Assembly (NCBI GenBank): GCA_938037185.1 | Contig: CALHQK010000107.1 | Location: 1 to 6,882 of the forward strand | Length of the DNA stretch: 6,882 bases | Source of the DNA: an uncultured Riemerella sp. | GTDB lineage: Bacteria; Bacteroidota; Bacteroidia; Flavobacteriales; Weeksellaceae | Direction of reading: 5' to 3' | Shown here: positions 1 to 6,717 of the stretch, one piece after another | How positions within the stretch are numbered: the first letter of the stretch is position 1 | Layout of the letters: every line of letters begins with the position of its first letter | Translations under genes and position numbers: made by a program | The notes under the pieces: model-generated | What the model was told of the DNA's origin: nothing | Databases searched by the model: none | Seen by the model: only the letters and a program-made list of their open reading frames with translations

Positions 1-4
1 GTGT

Positions 5-56
<52 letters not shown>

Positions 57-141
57 CGCTCGCGCGTTAGTATACAGTAAATACTTTAAATACGCAAAAG
101 TATTTCAGAAATCTTGTAAAAATAAATATAAAAAAATAGAA

Positions 142-177
142 AAAGGCATCGCTCTTTATGGGAAGAGTGATGCCTTT
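142..177. terminator. Strong hairpin, probable transcription terminator
   Basis: The arms 142-156 and 163-177 are complementary over 15 bp with a single G·T wobble, around the six-base loop TATGGG. On the plus strand it is followed by CCG and then only a short T-run. On the minus strand the stem is followed by a T-rich stretch (complement of 131-141), so it looks more like a classical intrinsic terminator in that direction. It may end transcription from a gene left of the window or insulate the gene at 220. If that gene is transcribed from a promoter to its left, the hairpin would sit in its leader as an attenuator-like element. The rest of 1-219 holds no convincing coding sequence. Confidence 0.7.
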
Positions 178-219
178 CCGTGTTTTAATACTAGTGTAAC
201 TTTTTAAAAATTATTCATT

Positions 220-1821
220 ATGAACAGATTTATCATTTCAGCATTAGTGCTGTCTGCAGTGACAGCAAATGCACAGGTAGGGATAAACACAGATAATCCC
301 AAAGCAACCCTACATGTAGTAGGTAAAAGTCCTTCTACTAAGGCAGAAGGTATCGTTTTTCCTCATGCTACTCAAGCAGAGATCAACTCCTGGCAAGGTA
401 TTGGAGGTTTAGAAATAGGAACTACAGTCTATAATACCGACCAGAGATGTCTGGAATCTTGGACAGGTGTAAAATGGGCAAACCACTGCGGGGGCAGACA
501 GGTAATCCCTCCAGGACCTCCTGTTCCACCTTCTAATCCAGACCAAATACTGCCGGCACCGGTTCCTCCGCCAACACTCCCTTCTCTACCAGGCGGACTG
601 GTACTAGGAGACAGCGGGTATTACATTGCCTCTATCTATGATGACAATTACCTGCCGTATACTGCCAATACAGGAACGGCACAGTTTGGGGTATCTAATC
701 CAGATAGTCACGATGCGACAAGTCCAAGTAATCCGCATCCGTCCGAGAACTATGTGATAGATGTACAGGGAATATTGAATCATACGGGAGTGGAGGTAGC
801 TATCCCGATAAAGCAATATACAGGAACTACGATTACTATTCCTGAGTTTTCCGTATATTCTAAGGTAGCGGCAGGATTAACACAGAATAATACCGAAACA
901 GAAGTAGAGCTGCACTTCCCAGCACAAAGTTTTACTTATGGAGGAGCATTAACTCAAAGAAGATACATTAAAGCAACATTGAGGGCTAAAGACCCTGCTA
1001 AGCCTCTTCTGGTAAAGAAATTAGACATGAATATTGGTAACGGAGCAGACTACCGAGGGGTGCCATTGGCGGAGTTTAAGTATTTTAGTGATGATAATAA
1101 ACTAGCTCAGAAGACTTTTTACTTTAATGCGGTTACAGGGATTCCAGATTTAAATTTTGATGTTTCACAGGACGCAAAATCCGGTTTACATACAGGACAG
1201 TATCTTCATAGATTCATCTATATCCCTGCATATGGCTTAGATGGCAGAGTATGGCTCAGTAACAATTTAGGAGCAGCTTATGCAAACTTGGATGATTATG
1301 CTAATTTTAACCCTAATAAGAAGGCTGAATCTACGACAGACTATAAAGCCTATGGTTCGTTATTCCAATTGGGCAGGGTATCTGCATCTGATATAGGTTT
1401 GTTAGGGCATGAACTAATGAATTGGACATCTAGCACTACGGGACAGATAAAGATACCTGCGCTTAATTGGACGAGTGATTGGACAAACCAGATGACATCT
1501 CATGTAGAATACTGCCCTTCTGGGTTTAAGACGCCATCTCTGGCTGATTGGAGAGCTTATATAAATGCTCTGACTAATGGAACAAGTGGTGCTGGTGTTG
1601 CAGAGGTTTGGAACGATTTATCTCTTCGTTTATCAGTTCCTGGTCGCCGTGAGTATTATAGCGGACCTACATTTAGCTATGTGGGGGGGAATGGTACTTA
1701 CTGGTCTACTACCCCTAACGGTAATAAAACATATGTTTTGTTTTTCCATTCTTCGGATTCCAATTTAAATTCTTTTACCTCCCGTTCTTATGGATTCTCT
1801 ATACGATGTATCAAACAATAG
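220..1821 (+). CDS. Secreted multidomain protein with C-terminal FISUMP domain
   Basis: A 533-residue exported protein with a Sec signal peptide (cleavage probably after A18 in the ANAQ context). Residues 19-92 resemble the N-terminal module of many flavobacterial surface proteins (VGINT...PKATLHV, EGIVFPHAT, then a short Cys-containing WTGVKW segment). A Pro-rich linker follows at about 94-124, then a beta-rich region of unknown type (about 125-340). The C-terminal 190 residues match the Fibrobacter succinogenes major paralogous (FISUMP, TIGR02145) pattern: VWLSNNLG, YGSLFQLGR, CPSGFKTPSLADW (C432), PGRREYYSG, YWSTTPNG and a terminal RSYGFSIRC (C530). C432 and C530 are the usual conserved cysteines and may form a disulfide. 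This domain is related to the C-type-lectin fold, so ligand binding or adhesion is plausible but unproven. There is no T9SS C-terminal domain and no lipobox, so its final location is uncertain. A G7 tract lies inside the last domain. Confidence 0.93.
   Translation: MNRFIISALVLSAVTANAQVGINTDNPKATLHVVGKSPSTKAEGIVFPHATQAEINSWQGIGGLEIGTTVYNTDQRCLESWTGVKWANHCGGRQVIPPGPPVPPSNPDQILPAPVPPPTLPSLPGGLVLGDSGYYIASIYDDNYLPYTANTGTAQFGVSNPDSHDATSPSNPHPSENYVIDVQGILNHTGVEVAIPIKQYTGTTITIPEFSVYSKVAAGLTQNNTETEVELHFPAQSFTYGGALTQRRYIKATLRAKDPAKPLLVKKLDMNIGNGADYRGVPLAEFKYFSDDNKLAQKTFYFNAVTGIPDLNFDVSQDAKSGLHTGQYLHRFIYIPAYGLDGRVWLSNNLGAAYANLDDYANFNPNKKAESTTDYKAYGSLFQLGRVSASDIGLLGHELMNWTSSTTGQIKIPALNWTSDWTNQMTSHVEYCPSGFKTPSLADWRAYINALTNGTSGAGVAEVWNDLSLRLSVPGRREYYSGPTFSYVGGNGTYWSTTPNGNKTYVLFFHSSDSNLNSFTSRSYGFSIRCIKQ
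1683..1689 (+). repeat. G7 homopolymer inside the FISUMP-domain coding region
   Basis: Seven consecutive G bases encode part of V488-G489-G490. Loss of one G would shift into a frame that stops at 1766-1768, and gain of one G into a frame that stops at 1716-1718. Either change removes the conserved RSYGFSIRC end including C530. The length is at the low end for a phase-variable tract, so any role is inferred. Confidence 0.9.
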
Positions 1822-1867
1822 TTTATGGACAGGGGGTATAGCATAGAGTTCTTTAAAATAATTTTAA

Positions 1868-1918
1868 TTGTTTTTTGTGTACTTTTTCTTGATAAAAGAA
1901 AAAGCGCGCAAAAAACAA
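1868..1918. repeat. Long imperfect inverted repeat (intergenic hairpin)
   Basis: Outer arms 1868-1877 and 1909-1918 pair over 10 bp. Inner arms 1882-1890 and 1896-1904 pair over 9 bp around the loop GATAA. The intervening 4x4 segment (TGTA opposite CGCG) gives two G·T wobbles, one C·G pair and one A·C mismatch, so the whole stem is about 23 bp. No T-run follows it on the plus strand. It may end the upstream mRNA, protect its 3' end, or be a dispersed intergenic repeat copy. It occupies the middle of the 124-base gap between the FISUMP gene and the HU gene. I see no clear TAnnTTTG promoter for the HU gene in this gap. Confidence 0.7.
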
Positions 1919-1945
1919 CATAACAACAACTAAAAATAACAAATT

Positions 1946-2335
1946 ATGCCAATAAAATTTAAAGTAATAGAAAGGGGAGAGCCTGGGGTAGCAGGCGGAG
2001 GCACCAAGAAATGGTATGCCTCTCCTAATATGAGCGGAGAGAAAGCCTTAGACGGGCTTACCAGAGATATAGAAAAAATATCTACGGTAAGCGGGGCAGA
2101 CATCCGCGCTGTGCTCTATGCCTTGGTAGATGTGATGAAAGATGCTCTGGCAGACGGGCAGATAGTACGCATTGGGGAGCTGGGAAGCCTCCGCGTGAGT
2201 TTCAGCAGTGAGGGGAAAGCTACAGAAAAGGAAGTGACCGCAGCAAGCATAAAACAGGCGAAAGTAATCTTTACCCCAGGGAAAGACATCAAAGATACTC
2301 TAGCGACGCTCACCTACGAAAAAATAAGCAAGTAG
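1946..2335 (+). CDS. HU family DNA-binding protein (HU-HIG type)
   Basis: A 129-residue small basic protein matching the Bacteroidetes histone-like family (TIGR01201; HU-HIG, PF18291). It opens with the characteristic MPIKFKVIERGEPG and a segment ending TKKWYASP. The HU-like helical core follows (about 33-75, with ISTVSGADIRAVLYALVDVM), and then the beta-arm region (about 77-112, IVRIGELGSLRVSFSSEG followed by the KVIFTPGKDIK segment). Family members bind DNA as dimers and bend or organise it; many copies per genome are normal in this phylum. The protein has the expected length and looks intact. The ATG at 1946 follows an A-rich leader without a Shine-Dalgarno sequence, as usual in Bacteroidota. 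It is codirectional with the preceding secreted-protein gene but separated by a hairpin, so cotranscription is uncertain. A target-specific role cannot be read from the sequence. Confidence 0.93.
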   Translation: MPIKFKVIERGEPGVAGGGTKKWYASPNMSGEKALDGLTRDIEKISTVSGADIRAVLYALVDVMKDALADGQIVRIGELGSLRVSFSSEGKATEKEVTAASIKQAKVIFTPGKDIKDTLATLTYEKISK

Positions 2336-2365
2336 GGATACGCTGGATTTCCATTAATTTAAAAC

Positions 2366-2411
2366 CTATGCCTATAAGTTCCTAATTTTATAGGCATAGA
2401 ATTTTTTTTAA
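2366..2411 (+). terminator. Intrinsic terminator, first of a tandem pair
   Basis: A perfect 12-bp stem (2366-2377 with 2388-2399) with a 10-base loop is followed by AA and a run of eight T at 2402-2409. It lies 30 bases after the HU stop codon and is oriented to end HU transcription. Confidence 0.9.
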
Positions 2412-2450
2412 TAAGCATAGAAATATTTTCTATGCTTATTGCTTTTTTTT
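2410..2450 (+). terminator. Intrinsic terminator, second of a tandem pair
   Basis: A perfect 14-bp stem (2410-2423 with 2427-2440) with a three-base loop is followed by GC and eight T (2443-2450). It begins at the end of the first terminator's T-run and shares the CTATGC/GCATAG core with it. The pair separates the plus-strand HU gene from the convergent minus-strand operon. On the minus strand no comparable T-run follows either stem, so it may stop minus transcripts less well. Confidence 0.9.
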
Positions 2451-2505
2451 ACATCAAAATTGCCTTTTTCAGACAGTTCCCAAATTTGGGCAGGGAAAAG
2501 TAAGT

Positions 2506-3705
2506 TTAAAACTGTTTTTTCACTCTGTTCCACCAGATCATCAGCCCTGTTACGGGCAGAAGAAACCCGATGAGGGACATGAAGAAGTAGAAAATAATGC
2601 TGGGCAGTCCCATGATTTCGCCGGTGTGCAGAGGGCGGGCTATCATGGTGAACTGTTTGCTCAGCGGTTTGTCCGCAAAGAGGTCTTTGGATTTCAGTTG
2701 TCCCGTTTTGTCAAGGCTTATTTCATCGGTAAACATCGCTCCGAGAGTATTTTCCGAGTTGATTTTCGTAATCTGGTAGCGCGGGCTTTCTGCATTTGGC
2801 AGGATGATGGTAGTATTCCCCTCATAGTTGAGGTGTTTCTGTATTTCGGCGAGAATTTGGCTCAGCGGAACGGAATTTACATCCGTGTTTTCTTTTTCGT
2901 CCTGCTGGGCGAGCATGTCCTCCATTAGTTTTGCAAATTCATCATCTTCTTCGGGAGCGGTTTTATCGGCATTGATTTCAGAGAGAGACTCCCCGCCGAG
3001 AGAAGTGATGATGGCATTTTTGACCCACGGATAAGTTACATAAAGCCCCGTAACGGCTATCAGCAGGAGGAAAACCATGGAATAGATGCCCATAGTCCTG
3101 TGCAGGTCATAATTGATTCTCTGGAATTTAGCACTGAATTTTACCGTAAGGCTTTCTTTTAGGAATTTGAGCCTTTTCGGAAGCCACAGCACAAAGCCCG
3201 AGAAAAGCAGCAGCACAAAAATAATGACCGAACCGCCCACTATCTGCCGCCCAAAACTCCCCAAAAGGAGGTTCCGGTGCAGACCAAGCACGGTCTCGAA
3301 AAAGCCGTCTAAACTGTGGTCTTGGGCGCCGAGTTCCTCCATAGTATAGGGATTAAAATAAGTGGAATGCAGGTATCCCTGCGCATCTGTGTAAGAAATG
3401 CTCCAGCTTCTGTCCTTGTCTTTTGGGATGAAAAGCGAGGTGATGTTTCTGCCCTTTTGGGTAAAATCTCCCTGAATTTTGTTTACATCGATGGGCGTAT
3501 CAGCGCTTTGGATAAAAACTTTGTCGTAATTATAAAGGTCTATAATCTGCGTTTTGAAAGCATAGATGCACCCCGTAAGGCAGATGGTGCAGATGACCAG
3601 AAAAGAAACCAGCGCCCCCCAGAGGTGGAACAGCCCCATGGCGTATTTGAAGAGGCTTTCGTCCTTGCGTCTTTTACGGATGAGTATTTTGCGTAGTTTT
3701 CCCAT
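2506..3705 (-). CDS. PepSY-TM membrane protein, putative siderophore/ferric reductase
   Basis: A 399-residue inner-membrane protein of the PepSY-associated TM helix family (PF03929). Four hydrophobic segments are visible at about 24-48, 155-176, 204-226 and 366-391. A periplasmic loop lies between TM1 and TM2, and another, larger and acidic loop (about 232-362), between TM3 and TM4. Conserved histidine contexts sit at membrane edges: H27 (LFHLWG), H143 (GLHRNLL), H202 (DLHRTMG) and H360 (PLHTGE). These match family members such as FoxB, which bind heme and reduce ferric siderophores, so electron transfer to imported ferric siderophore is the best guess. The basic N-terminus (KLRKILIRKRRK) fits a cytoplasmic location. 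It lies 78 bases after the lipoprotein gene and is last in an operon-like set with a TonB siderophore receptor, which supports the role. Substrate and heme content are not shown by the sequence. Confidence 0.88.
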   Translation of the reverse strand: MGKLRKILIRKRRKDESLFKYAMGLFHLWGALVSFLVICTICLTGCIYAFKTQIIDLYNYDKVFIQSADTPIDVNKIQGDFTQKGRNITSLFIPKDKDRSWSISYTDAQGYLHSTYFNPYTMEELGAQDHSLDGFFETVLGLHRNLLLGSFGRQIVGGSVIIFVLLLFSGFVLWLPKRLKFLKESLTVKFSAKFQRINYDLHRTMGIYSMVFLLLIAVTGLYVTYPWVKNAIITSLGGESLSEINADKTAPEEDDEFAKLMEDMLAQQDEKENTDVNSVPLSQILAEIQKHLNYEGNTTIILPNAESPRYQITKINSENTLGAMFTDEISLDKTGQLKSKDLFADKPLSKQFTMIARPLHTGEIMGLPSIIFYFFMSLIGFLLPVTGLMIWWNRVKKQF

Positions 3706-3725
3706 ATTGATGATTTGATGAAAGA

Positions 3726-3756
3726 AGCACTAAGACAATAGCCCTGCCTTAGTGCT
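3726..3756. repeat. 9-bp inverted repeat before the PepSY gene
   Basis: AGCACTAAG (3726-3734) and CTTAGTGCT (3748-3756) are perfect inverted copies separated by 13 bases. In an mRNA read through from the lipoprotein gene this would form a stem-loop, but no clear T-run follows on the minus strand. It begins two bases after the -7 box at 3758-3765 and overlaps the expected start site, so it may instead be an operator. The choice is open. Confidence 0.6.
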
Positions 3757-3757
3757 G

Positions 3758-3765
3758 CAAATATA
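3758..3765 (-). promoter_or_regulatory. Candidate internal promoter -7 box for the PepSY gene
   Basis: The minus strand reads TATATTTG, a full match to the Bacteroidetes -7 consensus TAnnTTTG, about 52 bases before the PepSY start codon. No clear TTTG -33 box lies at the usual distance, where the sequence is A/T-rich. It could allow the PepSY gene to be expressed apart from the receptor. Confidence 0.5.
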
Positions 3766-3783
3766 AAGTAAAATGAAAAAATG

Positions 3784-4455
3784 TTATTTCTTTCTTGGCT
3801 TGAAGTTCACTTCTTTTACCACTTCCTCAAATTTAGTATACTGCTCTGGAGAAAGCGTTTTCTTGATAACAGCTTTTCGCTGGGTGTCAAACTTCTCCCA
3901 GTATTCTTTGGCTAAATCATTGTTTCCATGGTAGACATCATGCGCATCATTGAAAGATTTTTCAAAAGCATCATTGGCGGCATTTACTACTTTCATTTGT
4001 TCGTCAGAAAGCTGAGCTTCTTTTTGGATTTTTGCCAGAAGTTCATCGTTGTATCTTGGTCTTTTTCGGGAGTTTTCATCCACGAATTTGTTGAAGATTT
4101 CCATTTGTTCCGGGCTTAGCACTTTGCTCATTTCCTCCGCCTGCTGTTTGGTGATTTCTTCATTTTTGATGCCCAAAGCTACTCTGTCCATCTTGCCGGA
4201 CTGCTTGGCTGCTTGGAAGCTTTCTTCGCGCATTTTTTGGAATTTAGCTGTGATTTCGTCAAACTGCTTTTCCTTTTCTGCATCTAATTTCAGCTCGGCT
4301 TTTACGGGAGCGAAATCAAGCGGTTTTCTCTTTTTATCGGCAGGTTCTTCTTTTTTTGTTTCGTTCTGCCCCGCCGGTTTATCTTCTTTTTTTTGGCATG
4401 ATACCACTACTGCGGAAGCCAAAAGTCCTGTGTAAAATAAATGGGATAGTTTCAT
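3784..4455 (-). CDS. Surface lipoprotein with two LSPEQ (Spy/LTxxQ-like) repeats
   Basis: A 223-residue lipoprotein. The signal peptide ends in the lipobox VVSC with C20 as the lipidated residue. The residues right after it, QKKED, resemble the QKDDE-type lipoprotein export signal described in Capnocytophaga and relatives, so display on the outer face of the outer membrane is likely. A Lys/Glu/Pro-rich linker (21-50) leads to a highly charged, mostly helical body with an internal duplication. Unit one (about 55-134) and unit two (about 147-223) each end in K-x-LSPEQ-x3-F-x3-V-x-E and a basic tail. Four LTxxQ-like starts are visible (L57, L113, L149, L201), as in Spy/CpxP-type proteins, though homology is not proven. 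The only mature-protein histidines, H172 and H176, cluster with D170, D173 and D180. It sits 21 bases after the receptor gene, so cotranscription and a role in iron uptake are inferred; function unknown. Confidence 0.85.
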   Translation of the reverse strand: MKLSHLFYTGLLASAVVVSCQKKEDKPAGQNETKKEEPADKKRKPLDFAPVKAELKLDAEKEKQFDEITAKFQKMREESFQAAKQSGKMDRVALGIKNEEITKQQAEEMSKVLSPEQMEIFNKFVDENSRKRPRYNDELLAKIQKEAQLSDEQMKVVNAANDAFEKSFNDAHDVYHGNNDLAKEYWEKFDTQRKAVIKKTLSPEQYTKFEEVVKEVNFKPRKK

Positions 4456-4476
4456 TTTGAATTTATTTAATGTTGA

Positions 4477-6654
4477 TTAGAATTTATAATTTACCTGCAC
4501 CGCGAAGTTTCTCGGGTCGTTTCTGTTAAGGAAACCGCCACGATAGTAGGCATTGTATCCTATGGCATCGGTCAGGTTATTGGCAAACACACGGATGCTA
4601 GCGTTTTTGTAGGTGTAGCCTATCTGTGCGTTTATGGTGGTGTAGGCGTTCAGCATAAATGGTTTAACGCCTGGTATGGTATTGTGGATGATGGTTTTCT
4701 GTGTGTATTCGTTCACTGGTCTTTCGCCTACATAGTAGACCCCTCCCCCGAAACTGAGCCCCTTCAGCACGCCGCTTCGGAAAGTGTAGTTCAGCCAGCC
4801 GTTTGCGGTGTTTTTAGCTGCCATCATCGGTCTGGAGCCGTTTACATAAGCAGGGCTGTCGTGGTATTTAGCATCAAGGTAAGAATATCCCGCCATGACT
4901 TCCAGCTCTGGGAGGATTTTACCGATGAGGTCTATTTCTACTCCTTTTCTGGTAAGATCTCCTGCGAAATCATAGAATGGAGTATTGTTTCCATGTAAAT
5001 CTAGAACTCTGTATGACAGATTATTCATATCCATAGAGTAGAAATTGACATTAAATCTCAGTTTTTCTTCAAACCAATCGGATTTTATACCCGCTTCCCA
5101 CTGTCTTGTTACAGAAGCTCCTACTGTCCCGCCGCCTTGCAGAGGATTGTCATTTCCTCTAAGGCCTGTGGTAGTGGTATAGGAAGCGTAGAGATTTACA
5201 TTTTCTAAAAACGGCGATATCATAATACCGAAAGAAGGATCCCAAGCGAACTTTTTACCTTTTTGATTATTTCCTTGGTAAGAGCTGTATCTCACGCCTA
5301 AGATGGCTTTTACATATTTCCCGATGGACATTACTTCCTGAGCCATCAGTCCGTAGATAGGGGATTTAGGAGAAGAAGAACTTCCTGTTTTCGTCCAAGA
5401 ATGAATATCTACATTGTAAGGCAGAATGTTAGAAACAGTGCCAGTTACATCAATAGGGGAAGGCTCTGTATAGCCTCCGCTGTAAGTATTGGTAGTAGTA
5501 TAAGACTCTTTCCAGTCAAAACCAAGCTGGAAAGTGTGTTTCAGAATTCCTGTTTTTAGTTCATGTCCTATGAAATCGGCTTGGAATACTTTGCTGTGAT
5601 CTTCTCCGCCGCTTTTAGTAACAGTTCTATTTCTTAGAGCATAGTTTCTTACGGGGCTTCCGACGGTGGATAGACGCCCTGTAGATACTCCTTCTTCGCT
5701 ATTGTCACCTTGTAGATAAGCCACTCTTATGCGGAAATGTTCGCTGAGTTTTCTATCGGCGTAAATACCAAAATTAAAAGCTTTTGTTTTTACATTGTCA
5801 GAAGCAAAGCCTAAGAATTTATTTTTAGGAACCTCATAGATGGCATTTACATTGTCTGGAGCTAAATTTACAGTTCCTCGGTTGGGAGTTCTCTTGTTAT
5901 ACATATAGTCCATCTCCGCAATGATTTCCGTTTTGCTGTCTGGCCGGAATGCTACGGAAGGATTTACATACACCCTTTCTCCTTTCACATGGTCAGTAAA
6001 GGATTCGTTATGCTGGTAAGCAGCATTGAATCGAATGGCAACTTTCCCTTCGCTGTCCAAAACTCTTTGGAAATCTACTGTGGGGCGGAATAAATTCCAG
6101 CTTCCGTATCGGAAACCTGCATTTCCTGCGTTTTGGAATTTAGGTTTTTTAGTTGTGATGTTAATGACCCCACCGGCAGCTCCCAAAGCAGAGCCAATTC
6201 CCTGAGTAATTGCTGCAGAGCCTCGGATTACTTGGATGCTCTCTACTCCCTGCATATCGGTAAGCATCGAACTTGTACGGAAATCAGAATTCATCAGTAC
6301 GCCGTTTTTTAGGACAGGAGTTCCTCTATAACCGCGGATGGACATAGACTCTGCTCCGCCGCCATAAGTGCTGAACAGCACTACACCTGGGATATTTTTG
6401 GCTGCATCTGTGATGTTGAGCGCTCCCATTTCTGCAATGGCTCTATCCGAAATCACAGAAATACTCTGGATTTGGTCTCTTATTTTTAAAGGAATACGGG
6501 TAATAACCTCCATACCTTTGTTTTGCTTTCCTCTTTCTCCAAATAGTTCTATTTCCTCTATTTGTTTTTCTTTCAAGCTGTCTTTTTTAGCGGTTTGGGC
6601 ATTTATATTTACAAATCCTGCTAATAATGCAGCTCCTATAATTATTTTTTTCAT
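4477..6654 (-). CDS. TonB-dependent siderophore receptor
   Basis: A 725-residue outer-membrane receptor of the siderophore class (TIGR01783-like). The signal peptide is residues 1-19 (cleavage in the context NINA-QTAKK) and a TonB-box-like stretch IEEIELFG lies at about 32-39. The plug domain spans roughly 55-170, with ISVIS, the NIPGV segment, SIRGYRG and the closing GAAGGVINITTKKP. The rest is the 22-strand barrel, ending in aromatic F as expected for the BAM signal (VQVNYKF). The barrel motif LKHTFQLGFDW and overall layout resemble FhuA/FoxA-type hydroxamate receptors, but the substrate cannot be fixed. I start at the ATG at 6652-6654, which gives a clean signal peptide. An in-frame TTG at 6682-6684 would add ten residues but overlaps the -7 box. 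It is the first gene of a probable operon with the lipoprotein and PepSY reductase, with a Fur-like site upstream. Confidence 0.95.
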   Translation of the reverse strand: MKKIIIGAALLAGFVNINAQTAKKDSLKEKQIEEIELFGERGKQNKGMEVITRIPLKIRDQIQSISVISDRAIAEMGALNITDAAKNIPGVVLFSTYGGGAESMSIRGYRGTPVLKNGVLMNSDFRTSSMLTDMQGVESIQVIRGSAAITQGIGSALGAAGGVINITTKKPKFQNAGNAGFRYGSWNLFRPTVDFQRVLDSEGKVAIRFNAAYQHNESFTDHVKGERVYVNPSVAFRPDSKTEIIAEMDYMYNKRTPNRGTVNLAPDNVNAIYEVPKNKFLGFASDNVKTKAFNFGIYADRKLSEHFRIRVAYLQGDNSEEGVSTGRLSTVGSPVRNYALRNRTVTKSGGEDHSKVFQADFIGHELKTGILKHTFQLGFDWKESYTTTNTYSGGYTEPSPIDVTGTVSNILPYNVDIHSWTKTGSSSSPKSPIYGLMAQEVMSIGKYVKAILGVRYSSYQGNNQKGKKFAWDPSFGIMISPFLENVNLYASYTTTTGLRGNDNPLQGGGTVGASVTRQWEAGIKSDWFEEKLRFNVNFYSMDMNNLSYRVLDLHGNNTPFYDFAGDLTRKGVEIDLIGKILPELEVMAGYSYLDAKYHDSPAYVNGSRPMMAAKNTANGWLNYTFRSGVLKGLSFGGGVYYVGERPVNEYTQKTIIHNTIPGVKPFMLNAYTTINAQIGYTYKNASIRVFANNLTDAIGYNAYYRGGFLNRNDPRNFAVQVNYKF

Positions 6655-6681
6655 GAATAAATCGTTAAATAAAATTTTTGG

Positions 6682-6689
6682 CAAAGATA
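6682..6689 (-). promoter_or_regulatory. Promoter -7 box of the siderophore-receptor operon
   Basis: The minus strand reads TATCTTTG, matching TAnnTTTG, 27 bases before the receptor ATG. This predicts a short leader of about 20 bases. The nearest TTG on that strand (6715-6717) is 25 bases upstream, longer than the usual spacing, so the -33 box is weak. A weak promoter core would fit a repressed, regulated gene. Confidence 0.65.
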
Positions 6690-6690
6690 C

Positions 6691-6711
6691 TATTTTTATT
6701 CATTCTAAATA
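6691..6711. promoter_or_regulatory. Fur-box-like imperfect palindrome
   Basis: Two 10-base arms (6691-6700 and 6702-6711) around a single central C match at 7 of 10 positions. The right half, ATTCTAAATA, resembles half-sites of iron-responsive Fur boxes. It abuts the -7 box of the receptor promoter, where a repressor would block RNA polymerase. Assignment to Fur is an inference from sequence shape and the iron-uptake genes downstream. Confidence 0.4.
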
Positions 6712-6717
6712 AATCAA

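Noticed and set aside
197..204. TAACTTTT as a -7 box for the secreted-protein gene
   Set aside because: It lacks the final G and has no TTG at a suitable distance upstream, so it is not distinguishable from AT-rich background.
604..816. 70-codon minus-strand open frame inside the secreted-protein gene
   Set aside because: It is antisense to a well-supported gene, and its translation shows no recognisable domain or signal.
1577..1768. 63-codon plus-strand open frame inside the FISUMP domain
   Set aside because: It is an alternative-frame shadow; relevant only as the frame reached if one G of the G7 tract is lost.
2479..2490. CCCAAATTTGGG palindrome as a terminator for the minus-strand operon
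   Set aside because: A 12-base palindrome with no loop gives at most a 4-bp stem, and no T-run follows on the minus strand; too weak to annotate.
2597..3696. Several plus-strand open frames opposite the PepSY gene
   Set aside because: The minus-strand frame has four membrane helices and family His motifs; the plus-strand translations show no family features.
6655..6684. Ten-residue N-terminal extension of the TonB receptor from a TTG at 6682-6684
   Set aside because: The ATG at 6654 gives a clean signal peptide (MKKIIIGAALLAG), and the TTG lies inside the predicted -7 box.
6368..6712. 114-codon plus-strand open frame opposite the receptor N-terminus
   Set aside because: It is antisense to the conserved plug and signal peptide, and its hydrophobic look comes from complementing those codons.
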